Shown here piece by piece: positions 34,794-44,300 of a stretch of 64,000 bases of DNA. The stretch lies in NCBI GenBank assembly GCA_030533085.1, contig JAUNJZ010000002.1, positions 1-64,000 on the forward strand, in the 5' to 3' direction. Position 1 is the first letter of the stretch; every line of letters starts with the position of its first letter. Made by a program: the position numbers and the translations under genes. Source of the stretch: Synergistaceae bacterium. GTDB lineage: Bacteria; Synergistota; Synergistia; Synergistales; Synergistaceae. The notes below the pieces were generated by a model, which was not told the origin of the DNA, did no database searches, and worked only from the letters and a program-made list of their open reading frames with translations.

Positions 34794-36365
34794 CTATTTA
34801 CGCCTCTTCCGTATCCACGCCGCCAGCGGAATCAGAGCCGTCAGCGCGAAAGCCGCAAGACCGGCGGAGCAGCCGCCGGAGCTGCCGGAATCCTCCGAAT
34901 CGCCGCCGCCGCCATCTCCATGATAGGCGTTGTAGACGTTCAGCAGCCCATATTTTGAGTAGCCCTCACGCAGAACGTCCTCGGCTCCATACATCAGCAT
35001 CTCTTTTATCTCCGCCGCCGCTATGTCGGGATAGGCGGCGCATAGCAGCGCGGCCGCCCCGGCAACCATCGGCGTCGCCATCGAAGTGCCGCTCCAGCTG
35101 TCGTATCCGTCTCTATGACAGTTATCGCTGTCCGCGAAGCTGTAGCGCGGCGTCGTGCTCATGATATTATCCCCGGGGGCCATGATGTCCACCCAGCTGC
35201 CGCTTGAGCTGAAATTGGAGCCGGAAGCCCGCCCCAAGCCGTCCTTTTCATTGGAGGCGCCGACTGTGATCGTATTTTCAAAACGGAAACAGGCCGGATA
35301 CGGCAGCTTCCCGGCGCGACCGGAATCAGGCTTGTCTATATCCTGGCTCTCGTTTCCGGCCGCGATGCAGACGATGATCCCCGCGTCGCTCGCGAGTTTG
35401 ATCGACTGCGCGTATGGGTCGGTATTCTGATCTACCCGCGGGGACCAGCCGCCAAGGGAGATGTTCGCAGCACGAATGTTCAGCCCGTAAATTCTTTTCA
35501 GCATGACGATGTAATCAAGAGCGGCTATGACGTCGGAATCATACGCCTCGCTCGTGAATGTGCCCGGCTTTTTTTTATCTTCCATTATGGTGAATACTCC
35601 CACCGGCAGTATTTTTACCCGCCAGTTCACGCCCGCGACCCCTAGAGCGTTGTTGCCGGCCGCGCCGATTATCCCCGCGACATGGGTGCCGTGTCCGGAG
35701 ATATCTCCCCAAGAGGCGTAGTCTACCTCGTCCGTACTTGTAATTGTAATGTCGCGCGACGGAGTGCCGCTTCTTACAACCTGAGTCCTTTTAACTTTGT
35801 CGTGGAAGAAATAGCCGTATGTTCCGTCCGGCAGCAGACCGCTGATATTCGCCGCGAGATCCGGGTGGTCGTAGATTACGCCGGTATCGAGCACGGCGAC
35901 ATATACGTCGTCGGAACCGGTCGAAGCCGCTTCCCACAGCTCCGGAGCCTTTATCCTCCGAGTTCCCCACTGGCTGCTCCATAGGCTGTCGTCCGGCGTC
36001 AGCGCCTGCGCCTTTCTTTTATAATTTTTCGCAGCGCCGAGCACCTCCGGATTTTCTTTCAGCTCCGCAATCAGCTCATCAGCCGTCTTTTCCGACGACG
36101 ATATCACCGCGATCCCCCGTCCGCTTCCGGCTGTCAGCTCCGGGTAGCTGCCGCGCGACGCGGCTCCGACATTTCTGGCGATAGCCGAGGCCTTCGCGGC
36201 GGAGCTTTCTTTGGCGGCCGAGCTCATGGTCGCCGAGGTCATGTTTGAATCCCTGAAAAGCACCAGCACTTCATTCTCCGCGTGATCGGCGGCAGTCGCC
36301 GATACCGGCAGGAGAAGCGTCAGAGACAGGAATATTATCGCGCGCAGCTTCCGCGTCTTTTTCAT
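34794..36365 (-). CDS. Surface subtilisin-like protease (S8) with Synerg-CTERM tail
   Basis: Secreted serine protease, 523 residues from the preferred start (MKKTRK, with GGGAG upstream). A signal peptide (AIIFLSLTLLLPVSATAA) and a propeptide of about 110 residues precede the catalytic domain. The triad is seen as D in AVLDTGVIYDHPDL (about 157), H in GHGTHVAGIIGA (about 226) and S in SGTSMATPMVAGAA (about 426); the oxyanion Asn is in IAAGNES. The end is SSGGCSAGLAAFALTALIP and RKRRK. It probably sits at the cell surface and may trim proteins there, possibly those with the same tail. The promoter lies in 36366-36570, where no other gene is seen. Confidence 0.92.
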   Translation of the reverse strand: MKKTRKLRAIIFLSLTLLLPVSATAADHAENEVLVLFRDSNMTSATMSSAAKESSAAKASAIARNVGAASRGSYPELTAGSGRGIAVISSSEKTADELIAELKENPEVLGAAKNYKRKAQALTPDDSLWSSQWGTRRIKAPELWEAASTGSDDVYVAVLDTGVIYDHPDLAANISGLLPDGTYGYFFHDKVKRTQVVRSGTPSRDITITSTDEVDYASWGDISGHGTHVAGIIGAAGNNALGVAGVNWRVKILPVGVFTIMEDKKKPGTFTSEAYDSDVIAALDYIVMLKRIYGLNIRAANISLGGWSPRVDQNTDPYAQSIKLASDAGIIVCIAAGNESQDIDKPDSGRAGKLPYPACFRFENTITVGASNEKDGLGRASGSNFSSSGSWVDIMAPGDNIMSTTPRYSFADSDNCHRDGYDSWSGTSMATPMVAGAAALLCAAYPDIAAAEIKEMLMYGAEDVLREGYSKYGLLNVYNAYHGDGGGGDSEDSGSSGGCSAGLAAFALTALIPLAAWIRKRRK

Positions 36366-36568
36366 ATGAAAACTCCCTTTCATCACATTTTCAGTCTATT
36401 AGTTATTACGCACAACAGCTCTTTGCCGGCGGCGGGAATCCGGCAAAAGCTCGTCAGCAGTATTATAGCGTAAGATGGCAGTAATGTCAGAAAATTGCCT
36501 CACAATGAAAGCCGCTGCGGATTCTGGAGGCGCTCGCCTTCGGCAATAACGTAAATATCCCGCGCTCA

Positions 36569-36588
36569 TTGTGTGAATTTAATCACAA
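36569..36588 (+). promoter_or_regulatory. Palindrome before the sensory-hydrogenase operon
   Basis: TTGTG-N10-CACAA, an imperfect inverted repeat upstream of a possible -10 box TACAAT (36604-36609). It resembles Rex and CRP/FNR-type sites, but the spacing is two bases longer than either consensus. A redox regulator would fit the operon content. Confidence 0.4.
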
Positions 36589-36650
36589 ATTCTTCTTTTC
36601 TGCTACAATATAGCCGGTAACAATAAGCCGTAGTGCGGGAGGGAAAGGTT

Positions 36651-36902
36651 TTGACGGATGTTGTGATTTGCGTCGGCAGCTCATGCCATCTCAAAGGGGC
36701 GCGCCGCGTCGTTGAGGAGCTGACCAGGCTGGTAACGGAACGCGGCCTTGTGGAAAAGGTGAAGCTTTCCGGCTCTTTCTGTATGGGGCGCTGCGCGGAG
36801 GCCGGCGTATCCGTTAAGGTAAACGGAGAGATCCATTTTGTTGAGCCGGAGAATATAGACGAATTCTTTGAGAATATAATAGCGGGAGGCAGCGGGCAAT
36901 GA
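36651..36902 (+). CDS. [2Fe-2S] thioredoxin-like ferredoxin
   Basis: Small electron carrier of 83 residues from a TTG start with GGGAGGG seven bases upstream. Its Cys pattern (CVGSSCHLKG, then SGSFCMGRCAEAG) is that of NuoE-like [2Fe-2S] proteins that accompany [FeFe]-hydrogenases. A GTG at 36633 would lengthen it by six residues but overlaps the ribosome-binding site. It overlaps the next gene by four bases. It should pass electrons to or from the next protein. Confidence 0.85.
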   Translation: MTDVVICVGSSCHLKGARRVVEELTRLVTERGLVEKVKLSGSFCMGRCAEAGVSVKVNGEIHFVEPENIDEFFENIIAGGSGQ

Positions 36903-38629
36903 AATACATCAACGTCGCGGAGGCGAATTGCAAAAACTGCTACAAATGCCTCAAGGTCTGCCCTGTAAAGTCGATAAAGTACAGCGACAATCACGTCGAG
37001 GTACTTGAAAATGAATGTATCCTATGCGGCCGCTGCATCCGCAACTGTCCGCAGCACGCGAAGTCTCTGCTTCACGATATCAGCGGACTGAAAGAGGCTG
37101 TGCGTGAAGGCGCTCATAAAAAAATCGCGGCGCTCGCCCCCTCTTATATCGCCGCTTTCGGCGCGGAGAATCGCTTCCGCGTCGCAGGCGCGCTGCAAAG
37201 CCTTGGCTTCGACGCCGTAGAGGAGACTTCTGTCGGAGCGCACGCCGTGACTAGGGAGTACGCCGCTATCCTTGAGCGCGGAGCGATGGACATTATGATA
37301 ACTACCTGCTGCCCCTCGGTGGTATTCCTCGTGCAGAAATATTTTCCGGAGCTTACGCCGCAGCTTGCTCCGGTACTCTCCCCCATGGAGGCGCACGGCC
37401 AGCTCCTCCGCAAAAAGTACGGGGAGGAGGCGCTTATCATCTTTTTCGCTCCCTGCATCTCGAAGATAGAGGAAGCCCGCGCTTCTGAGAAGGGCTATAT
37501 AGACGGCGTCGTCACCTTCAACCAGCTTTCGCGCTGGCTCGCTGAGGATGGGGCAGAGATTGAAAAAAGCGCGGAGGGATACTTTGGCAACGACCCAAGC
37601 TCTTCGGCGATTTACCCGATATTTGAAGGCATAGTGAAGGACGTCCGCGCGAATCTGTCCGAGGATTCAGATGCGCTGAGAAAATATACATTCCTCAGCG
37701 CGCAGGGGGCAAAGGACGTCATAGAGCTGCTGGAGGAGATGAGAGAGGGGCGCATACACAGCTGCTTCATCGAGGCGAGCGCCTGCTACGGCAGCTGCAT
37801 CAACGGCCCGGAGAAGCCGGACAGCGAATATCACCCCATCAGCACGGCGATAGATATGACGCGCTATCTGCGCGCCGAGAGAAACATCCGCGAGACGGAG
37901 ACATCCTCGCTCGACCTGAGCCGGCGCATCATGCCGGAGCCGCTGAAAGAAAAGATGCCCGACGAGAAGACGATACGCGGTATCCTGGCGCAGATAGGCA
38001 AGACTAAGCCGGAGCACGAGCTTAACTGCGGCAGCTGCGGCTACCGCAGCTGCCGCGACAAGGCAATCGCCGTCTATCAGAAAAAGGCGGAGTTGTACAT
38101 GTGCCTGCCGTACATGAGCCAGATATCGGAGACACTGGCGAATGTCACACTCTCCGTCAGCCCGGACTACATCATCGCCGTCGACCGCGAGCTGCGCGTG
38201 AAAGAGTGCAATCTGGCGGCGCAGCGGCTGCTGAAACTCACAAAGAATGAGCTGCTGGGACGCCGTATCGACGAATTTCTCGACCCGCTCGACTTCGCCG
38301 TCGCCATCGGCGAGGAGCGCAGCGTGCCGCTCCACAAGGTTAGCTGCGGCGAACGCGGCATCACCGTCAATCAGACCGTCGTCTACATACCGGAACAGGG
38401 GCTTGCGATAGCCTTCCTGCACGACATAACAAAGCAAGAGCGGGAAACGGAAGCCCTCAACAGGCTGAAAATGGAGACGATGGAAATGGCGCAGAATGTC
38501 ATCGACAAGCAGATGACAGTGGCGCAGGAGATAGCGAGCCTGCTCGGCGAAACTACAGCCGAAACAAAGGTAACGCTGACGAAGCTGAAGGATCTGATCG
38601 TCTATGACGGACAAAAGAACAATGGATAG
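36899..38629 (+). CDS. Sensory [FeFe]-hydrogenase-like protein with PAS domain (HydS type)
   Basis: Predicted H2 or redox sensor, 576 residues. Two 4Fe-4S motifs open the protein (CKNCYKCLKVCP and CILCGRCIRNCP). The hydrogenase domain keeps degenerate H-cluster motifs: TTCCPSVVFLVQKYFP (L1), FAPCISKIEEA (L2, where catalytic enzymes have MPCxxK) and EASACYGSCINGPE (L3). A further Fe-S motif, CGSCGYRSC (about 376), is followed by a PAS domain (about 415-520) and a helical tail. These changes match group C sensory hydrogenases. The next gene is a PP2C phosphatase, the usual signalling partner. No catalytic hydrogenase is found in the window. Confidence 0.88.
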   Translation: MKYINVAEANCKNCYKCLKVCPVKSIKYSDNHVEVLENECILCGRCIRNCPQHAKSLLHDISGLKEAVREGAHKKIAALAPSYIAAFGAENRFRVAGALQSLGFDAVEETSVGAHAVTREYAAILERGAMDIMITTCCPSVVFLVQKYFPELTPQLAPVLSPMEAHGQLLRKKYGEEALIIFFAPCISKIEEARASEKGYIDGVVTFNQLSRWLAEDGAEIEKSAEGYFGNDPSSSAIYPIFEGIVKDVRANLSEDSDALRKYTFLSAQGAKDVIELLEEMREGRIHSCFIEASACYGSCINGPEKPDSEYHPISTAIDMTRYLRAERNIRETETSSLDLSRRIMPEPLKEKMPDEKTIRGILAQIGKTKPEHELNCGSCGYRSCRDKAIAVYQKKAELYMCLPYMSQISETLANVTLSVSPDYIIAVDRELRVKECNLAAQRLLKLTKNELLGRRIDEFLDPLDFAVAIGEERSVPLHKVSCGERGITVNQTVVYIPEQGLAIAFLHDITKQERETEALNRLKMETMEMAQNVIDKQMTVAQEIASLLGETTAETKVTLTKLKDLIVYDGQKNNG

Positions 38630-39797
38630 CCTCTGCGTAGACGCCTGCTATAACAGCCTGATAAAGAACAACGAGGAGCTGTGCGGCGACCGCGTACAGC
38701 TTGTAAATTCGCCGGAGGGCACGCTGCTGGTGCTCTCGGACGGGCTGGGCAGCGGCGTCAAGGCAAATATCCTTTCAACGCTGACCTCGAAGATAATCTC
38801 CACGATGATAAGCCGCGGCGCTTCGATAGAGGACACTGTAGACACCATAGCGCACACGCTGCCGGTCTGCAAAGTGCGCGGGATAGCCTATTCCACATTC
38901 ATGATACTCCAGATTCAGAAAGACGGCTCCGGCTACCTTGCGGAGTACGACAATCCCCCGTGTATGCTGATACGCGACGGGCGTCACGTCCCATTTGAAT
39001 ATGAAGAGAAGACTATCGAAGGCAAGCTGGTGCGCGAAAGCCGCTTCACGGCGCGGGAGGGGGACTATTTCGTCATCGTCAGCGACGGCGTGACGCAGGC
39101 CGGAATGGGAGAGACTCTTTCTTTCGGCTGGGGCTGCGACGAGGTTGCCTCATTCCTCTGCGGCCCCTGCGGCGAGAAGCTGTCCGCTCCGCGCGTCATC
39201 AGCCGCGTGCTCGACGTGGCGAAGGATCTGTATCTCGGCAAGCCGGGCGACGACACCACCGTATCCGTAGCGCATATCCTCCCCCGGCAGCAGGTGAATC
39301 TTTTTTCCGGCCCGCCCAAAAATCCCGCTGACGACGCGCGGCTGGTGAACGACTATATGGAGGAGAACGGACTGCACATAGTCAGCGGCGGCACAAGCTC
39401 CGAGATTCTGGCGCGCGAGCTGAAACGCCCGCTGCATGTAAGCATCGACTACACGGACAGCGACCTCCCGCCAACTGCGCTCATTGAGGGGATCGACCTC
39501 GTGACGGAGGGGGTCATGACGCTCAAACGCACAATAGAGATGATCAGGGAATATATCGACAGCCCCGCAGGCCCCGGAATGACGGAGGAGCTGGACGCCG
39601 CTCACGGCGCGGCAAAGCTCGCGAAAATATTGATCGAGCGCTGCACCATTCTGAAGCTCTTCATCGGCAAGGCGGCAAATCCCGCGCACCAGAATCCAGA
39701 TTTTCCCACAGAGCTGCGAGTGAAGTCACGTCTGATGGATGACCTGGCGGAAGTTATGACGATGCTCGGACGGCATGTGGAAAAGAATTATTATTAA
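38604..39797 (+). CDS. SpoIIE/PP2C-family phosphatase of the hydrogenase operon
   Basis: Serine/threonine phosphatase, 397 residues. Metal-binding aspartates are in VLSDGLGSGVKA, VIVSDGVTQAG and GDDTTVSVAHI. The C-terminal part (about 235-397) has no recognised domain and is rich in helix, and may bind a partner. It overlaps the sensory hydrogenase by 26 bases, so the two are translated together. In other fermenters such phosphatases are found with group C hydrogenases and are thought to relay the H2 signal to transcription; the target here is unknown. Confidence 0.85.
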   Translation: MTDKRTMDSLCVDACYNSLIKNNEELCGDRVQLVNSPEGTLLVLSDGLGSGVKANILSTLTSKIISTMISRGASIEDTVDTIAHTLPVCKVRGIAYSTFMILQIQKDGSGYLAEYDNPPCMLIRDGRHVPFEYEEKTIEGKLVRESRFTAREGDYFVIVSDGVTQAGMGETLSFGWGCDEVASFLCGPCGEKLSAPRVISRVLDVAKDLYLGKPGDDTTVSVAHILPRQQVNLFSGPPKNPADDARLVNDYMEENGLHIVSGGTSSEILARELKRPLHVSIDYTDSDLPPTALIEGIDLVTEGVMTLKRTIEMIREYIDSPAGPGMTEELDAAHGAAKLAKILIERCTILKLFIGKAANPAHQNPDFPTELRVKSRLMDDLAEVMTMLGRHVEKNYY

Positions 39798-39820
39798 GAG
39801 CTTCGGAAGAGCGGAAAATC

Positions 39821-39850
39821 AAAGGCTTCGTCTCGCGGCGGAGCCTTTTT
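39821..39850 (+). terminator. Terminator after the sensory-hydrogenase operon
   Basis: AAGGCT pairs with AGCCTT around a GC-rich loop, with a T5 run. Confidence 0.7.
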
Positions 39851-39893
39851 GTATATAATAGGGGGCGGAGTTATTAACGAATGGGCGGGCTTG

Positions 39894-40658
39894 ATGAGAG
39901 AGATTTTTTCATTTTTAGCGGAAGAGATAGAAAAGAATAATGTACGCCTCGCCGCGATAACCGGCGGAGGGGGAAAAACTTCGCTGCTCTACGGGCTTGG
40001 GGGCGAGCTTGCGCGCTCGAATCGCGTGCTGCTCACCACGACGACGAAAATATTCCGCCCGCTGCCGGAGGAATGCGGGGATATCTTCATTGGCCCCGCG
40101 CGCCTCTGCTTTCTCTTTGCGCGCGCGCGGCCTGCTGATTCCATGCTCTGCGCCGCTTCCGGCGAAGAAAATGGCAAGCTGCTCGGCTACGCGCCGGAGG
40201 AGATAACGCAGCTTGCCGCCGGCGGCGCGGCGGATATCCTGCTTTCTGAATGCGACGGTTCGCGCGGCCGGTCGCTGAAATTTTACGAGAGCTGGGAGCC
40301 TCCTGTGCCGCAAAGCTGCGGCCTGCTCCTTGCCGTCGCCGGCATAGACGCGCTGGGAGAGAGGGCGGATGAGGCCGCCGTCTTCCGCGCCGATAAATTT
40401 CGCCTGCTGCACAGGCTGGCGGAGGGAGCGAAGCTGACGGCGGACGATTATCTGAGCTATCTGCGCGGCGCTGATGGGCCGCTGAAAAACGCCCCCGCCT
40501 CAGCAAAAAAAATACTGCTGCTCAACAAATGGGAAAACGGCGGCGAGGAGGCGCGGCGGTCGCTTGCCGGAATAATCCCCGCGCTGCTCGAAAGCTATGA
40601 CGCCGTCGCCTGCGTTTCGCTGCGCGGCAACCGGCTTTACGAATACAGGGAGAGATGA
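39894..40658 (+). CDS. yqeC: Putative selenium-dependent hydroxylase accessory protein YqeC
   Basis: P-loop protein of 254 residues from the preferred start (MREIFSFLAEEIEK). The nucleotide-binding loop reads ITGGGGKTSLL near the N-terminus, followed by TTTTKIFRP and a LLSECDGSRGRSLKFY block, all typical of YqeC. The family is found with selenium-dependent molybdenum hydroxylases and is believed to help mature their cofactor. It overlaps the next gene by four bases, which is a molybdopterin nucleotidyltransferase-like protein, so the two belong to one pathway. No molybdenum hydroxylase itself lies in the window. TATAAT at 39854-39859 may be its -10 box. Confidence 0.85.
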   Translation: MREIFSFLAEEIEKNNVRLAAITGGGGKTSLLYGLGGELARSNRVLLTTTTKIFRPLPEECGDIFIGPARLCFLFARARPADSMLCAASGEENGKLLGYAPEEITQLAAGGAADILLSECDGSRGRSLKFYESWEPPVPQSCGLLLAVAGIDALGERADEAAVFRADKFRLLHRLAEGAKLTADDYLSYLRGADGPLKNAPASAKKILLLNKWENGGEEARRSLAGIIPALLESYDAVACVSLRGNRLYEYRER

Positions 40659-41242
40659 AGATGAATGTGATATTGCTCGGAGCGGGACTTTCAAAACGAA
40701 TGGGGCAGCAAAAGCTGCTGCTGCCCTTCGGCGACAAGAGCGTCATCGAAACAGTGATAGACAACCTGCGCAGCGCCGGCCTCGGCCATATATACGCAGT
40801 GCTGTCGCGCGAAGTCGCCGCGGCGCTCTCCCCCGCCGGCGGACTTGCAGTAGGAGTCAATGAGGAGCCGGAGCGCGGACAATCCAGCTCGCTCAAAATC
40901 GGGCTGGATATGCTGCCGGCTGGGGAAGATTTCTGCATCATGCTGGGCGACCTGCCGCTGGCACGCCCCGCTGACATCACCGCGCTGGCCGCTAGATTCG
41001 CCGCGCTGCCGCCGGAAAAGAGCGTACTCGCCCCATGCCGCGGCGGCGTCTTCGGCCATCCGATATGCTACCGCGCAATCTGGCGGGAGCGCTTCCGCGG
41101 CGCGGAGGGCGACGTCGGCGGTAAAAAAATCCTCATGAAATACGAAGCGGAAATAGAGCGCGTGACCGTCCCAGACAGGCACTTCAAAGACATGGACACG
41201 CCGGAGGAATACAACAAGCTGCTGACTTTTTCAAAGAAATAG
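40655..41242 (+). CDS. MocA/MobA-like molybdenum cofactor nucleotidyltransferase
   Basis: NTP-transferase of 195 residues. The N-terminal signature LLGAGLSKRMGQQKLLLPFG binds the nucleotide, and MLGDLPLARP carries the metal-binding Asp. A further motif, GGVFGHPICYR, matches MocA (molybdopterin cytidylyltransferase, YgfJ-like). MocA makes the cytosine dinucleotide cofactor used by xanthine-dehydrogenase-family enzymes. Coupling with yqeC supports a role in those enzymes. MobA (guanylyl form) is less likely given the context. Confidence 0.85.
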   Translation: MKMNVILLGAGLSKRMGQQKLLLPFGDKSVIETVIDNLRSAGLGHIYAVLSREVAAALSPAGGLAVGVNEEPERGQSSSLKIGLDMLPAGEDFCIMLGDLPLARPADITALAARFAALPPEKSVLAPCRGGVFGHPICYRAIWRERFRGAEGDVGGKKILMKYEAEIERVTVPDRHFKDMDTPEEYNKLLTFSKK

Positions 41243-41303
41243 CCAAAAGGGGCGGCATCCGCTTCAAAGCAGCTGCATAGTTTTCCAGCATCTTCCAAGC
41301 GCA

Positions 41304-41337
41304 GCGCGGGCCGCCAGAAAATCAGGCAGGCCCGCGC
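41304..41337. terminator. Hairpin between convergent genes
   Basis: GCGCGGGCC pairs with GGCCCGCGC; it lies between mocA-like and the surface gene and could serve both strands. Confidence 0.55.
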
Positions 41338-41358
41338 CGCTTTCGGCAGAAAAATATA

Positions 41359-44300
41359 CTATCTTTTACCTTTAATCTTCTTTACGGCGAATGGTATCGC
41401 GCCAAGCAGAGACAGAAGCAGCCAGCCGGCATTGCATCCGCCGGAGGAATCAGAGGCGGAACTTCCTGCGACGCTGTCCGAAAGATTAAGCGCCTCGCCA
41501 AGCGTGCCGTTTCTGTTAGCGGCTGTCAGACTGGCAGTCCGCGTCACAGCCGGTCTCTGTGCCCCGCTTTCGAGAATGTTCTTGCGCAGGATGGCGAAGT
41601 CGTGAATATCTACTCTATCGCTGCTGTTAAAGTCTGCACGGTAGTCAAAATCTGATTCGCCTTTGTTCTTCAGAACTGACCTCCTCAGCAGCGAGAAGTC
41701 AAAGATATTCACTTTGTTTGCGCTAGAGCCTTCCTGATCAGCGTCTCCCCCTTTGAGGTTTTCCGCCAGCTCAACATTCCATACGCCGGAGGTCACAGCT
41801 ACATCGTGCGATTCAAGCGCCGCAAGATATCTCTCGCCTTTTATCCACAGCTGGACTCTATCTCCGTCGTTCAGAATTCCGTTTTCGACTGTGTATTCCA
41901 CTGTGCCTGAAATATCGGCGCTTGCGGCGCCGCTCCAGATAAGGGCATTCGAGGCGTCGTATATTTCAAGCGTGACCTTTTCGATATTCGCTTCCGGTTT
42001 ACCGGAGGCTCCTCCGCTCGGACGGCCTTCAAGCTTTGTCGCGAGTCTCAGCGTGACATTCTGAGCCGCGCCGGGAGTGTAGACGCGGCATGCCGCGGAG
42101 CAATTCTGTTCGTCGCTGTAAGGCGTCTGATATGTCACTGTTATGCTGGCTTCGGTTTCTTTATCCGGCATTGTCACGACGCCTCCATTGACTGTTACGT
42201 CGGGGTTGTCGCTTGACCAGCTCAGATCGTTCTTTGAGGGTTTAAGCGCCATTGACGGAACAATATTAAGGTATTCGTATAAGTCAACAGTTCCGCCCTT
42301 CGCCGCTTCAATTGCGGCAGGGACGACGCTTATCGACGTTACCGGCGGGCGCGTCACAGTCAGCGTTATATCTCCTACTGCCCCGCCGCCGTCCCGCGCG
42401 GAGGCGGTAATCGTCACATCGGCGCGCCTTGCGTCTATCAGCTTAGCCGTGACCAGACCGTTGGCGTCCACCTCGGCGGCGGAAGGATCGGAGCTTTCCC
42501 ACAAGAGGTCTCGCTCCGGCGCGTAAGATGGCGATATCTCCGCCGCAAGCTGCCTGGATTCCCCTGCAAGGATGTAATTGTCTCCGTTGGCATTTATCAG
42601 TATATTTCTGACTTTTGCGCCTATTATCGTACCGCCGTTTTTAAGCTCAACTATGCCTCCAGCGTCGTTGATACTGCCCGTAACAGCAAGCGTTCCTCCA
42701 TTGACTATAAGTGTTCCTCCCGACGCTATTCGTAAATCGTAAACAGTCCGGTCTCCGTTTATTGTCACAACCTCTCCGGCCTGAATCTCCAGATTATCTA
42801 TCGGCGGTGTGACCGTCAATCTGCAGAGCGCGCTTTTACAACCATCCTCCGTAATAACGCCTATCGTAGACATACCCGGCGATATCGCACGCATCAGCCC
42901 TGAGTCTGATACTATCGCAACAGATATATTCCCCGAGCCCCACAGCAGATTGCCATTTGTCGGATTTGGCGGGATCAGTGAAAGCATTGGCCTGAGATCG
43001 TATTCTTCCCCTTGCTTAACCGTCAGCTCCGCGGGGTCAAATACAGCTTCGGCAATCGGCGTTCTGACCATAACGGAACAATGTGCCTTATATCCACCGT
43101 CATTTGTCGCAGCTGTTATGTTCGCAAAACCATCTTTGACAGCCGTTATCTCTCCGGTATCAGAGATCGCAGCTACCGCAGGGTTATCGGATTGCCATGT
43201 AATTGTCTGATCAGTTGCCGTGGATGGGAAAGTATTTGCCGTAAGCTGATGTACGGTTCCTGGCTCAATTATAGCAGCACTCCTGTCAAGAGCCACACCG
43301 TCAACCAGCGTTGTTACATTGACTTTACAGGAATCAGTATATTTACCGTCTTGAGTTGTAACGGTGATATTAGCCGTCCCATTCGCTTTCGGCGTAATAT
43401 CCCCGGCAGAAGATACAGCTGCAACCGCAGGAGCGTCTGATGTCCACAGCAGAGCCTGATTACTGGCATTGGCGGGCGTAATCTCAGCCGTCAGCCGCGC
43501 TTCTTCCCCAACGACCAGATTCATGTCGTCTCTATCAAGAACCACTCCGGCTGCCGGAACGACCCCCGTTTCACTGACGGTCACTGTACAGGAAGAATAA
43601 ATACCTGTACAGTTTCCATATATATCATAATATGGCAGTATGGCGTAAATCGTCGCGGTGCCGCTGCTAACACCGGTAACCTTTCCTCCCGGCGCAGCAA
43701 AGACTTTAGAGATGATATTCCATAGATCGCCGTCATCATCAGATGTCTCGATTGCCTCCCCGCCAAGGGTTATTCTTGCGACGTTATCGTCTGTCGATAC
43801 CCAGAAAAGAGGTTTTTTTGTTATGTTAGACACAATTTCCTTAAAATTTTTGGCATAGGAAGAGCTGCTGAACGCCGCGTCAAGCTGCACGCTGGCGCCA
43901 GGTTTTAAGCTGACGCTCTTGTGATCCAGAACTATCAGGTCTTTTGTGGATAGTGTTCTCCAAGACCCGCTGGAGTAATACATGTTTATGGAATCCTGCA
44001 GCGGCGCTCCCTGAACTTTGCACGCTGCCGTACGTTTATTACTTCCCTGTTTTACGGTAAGGGTTATTGTCGCCTCTCCATACGCATTCATCCTTACAAC
44101 ACCGGAATCAGAGACCGTGGCAACAGCCTCATTGCTGGAGGAGAACGAGACTCTGGTATCTGCGGCAGACTCAGGAGAAAGGCTCCATTCAAGCTGTGCC
44201 TCTGTACCGACACGCATCACTTTTGTCGCCGAGCCGCTGATAGACACACTTTTCAGTGTAAACGGCACATTTTCTATCGCTGTTACGGTGATTTTGCAGC

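Noticed and set aside
36569-36588. Firm Rex or CRP site before the hydrogenase operon
   Set aside because: The half-sites fit, but the spacing is two bases too long; listed only as a candidate palindrome.
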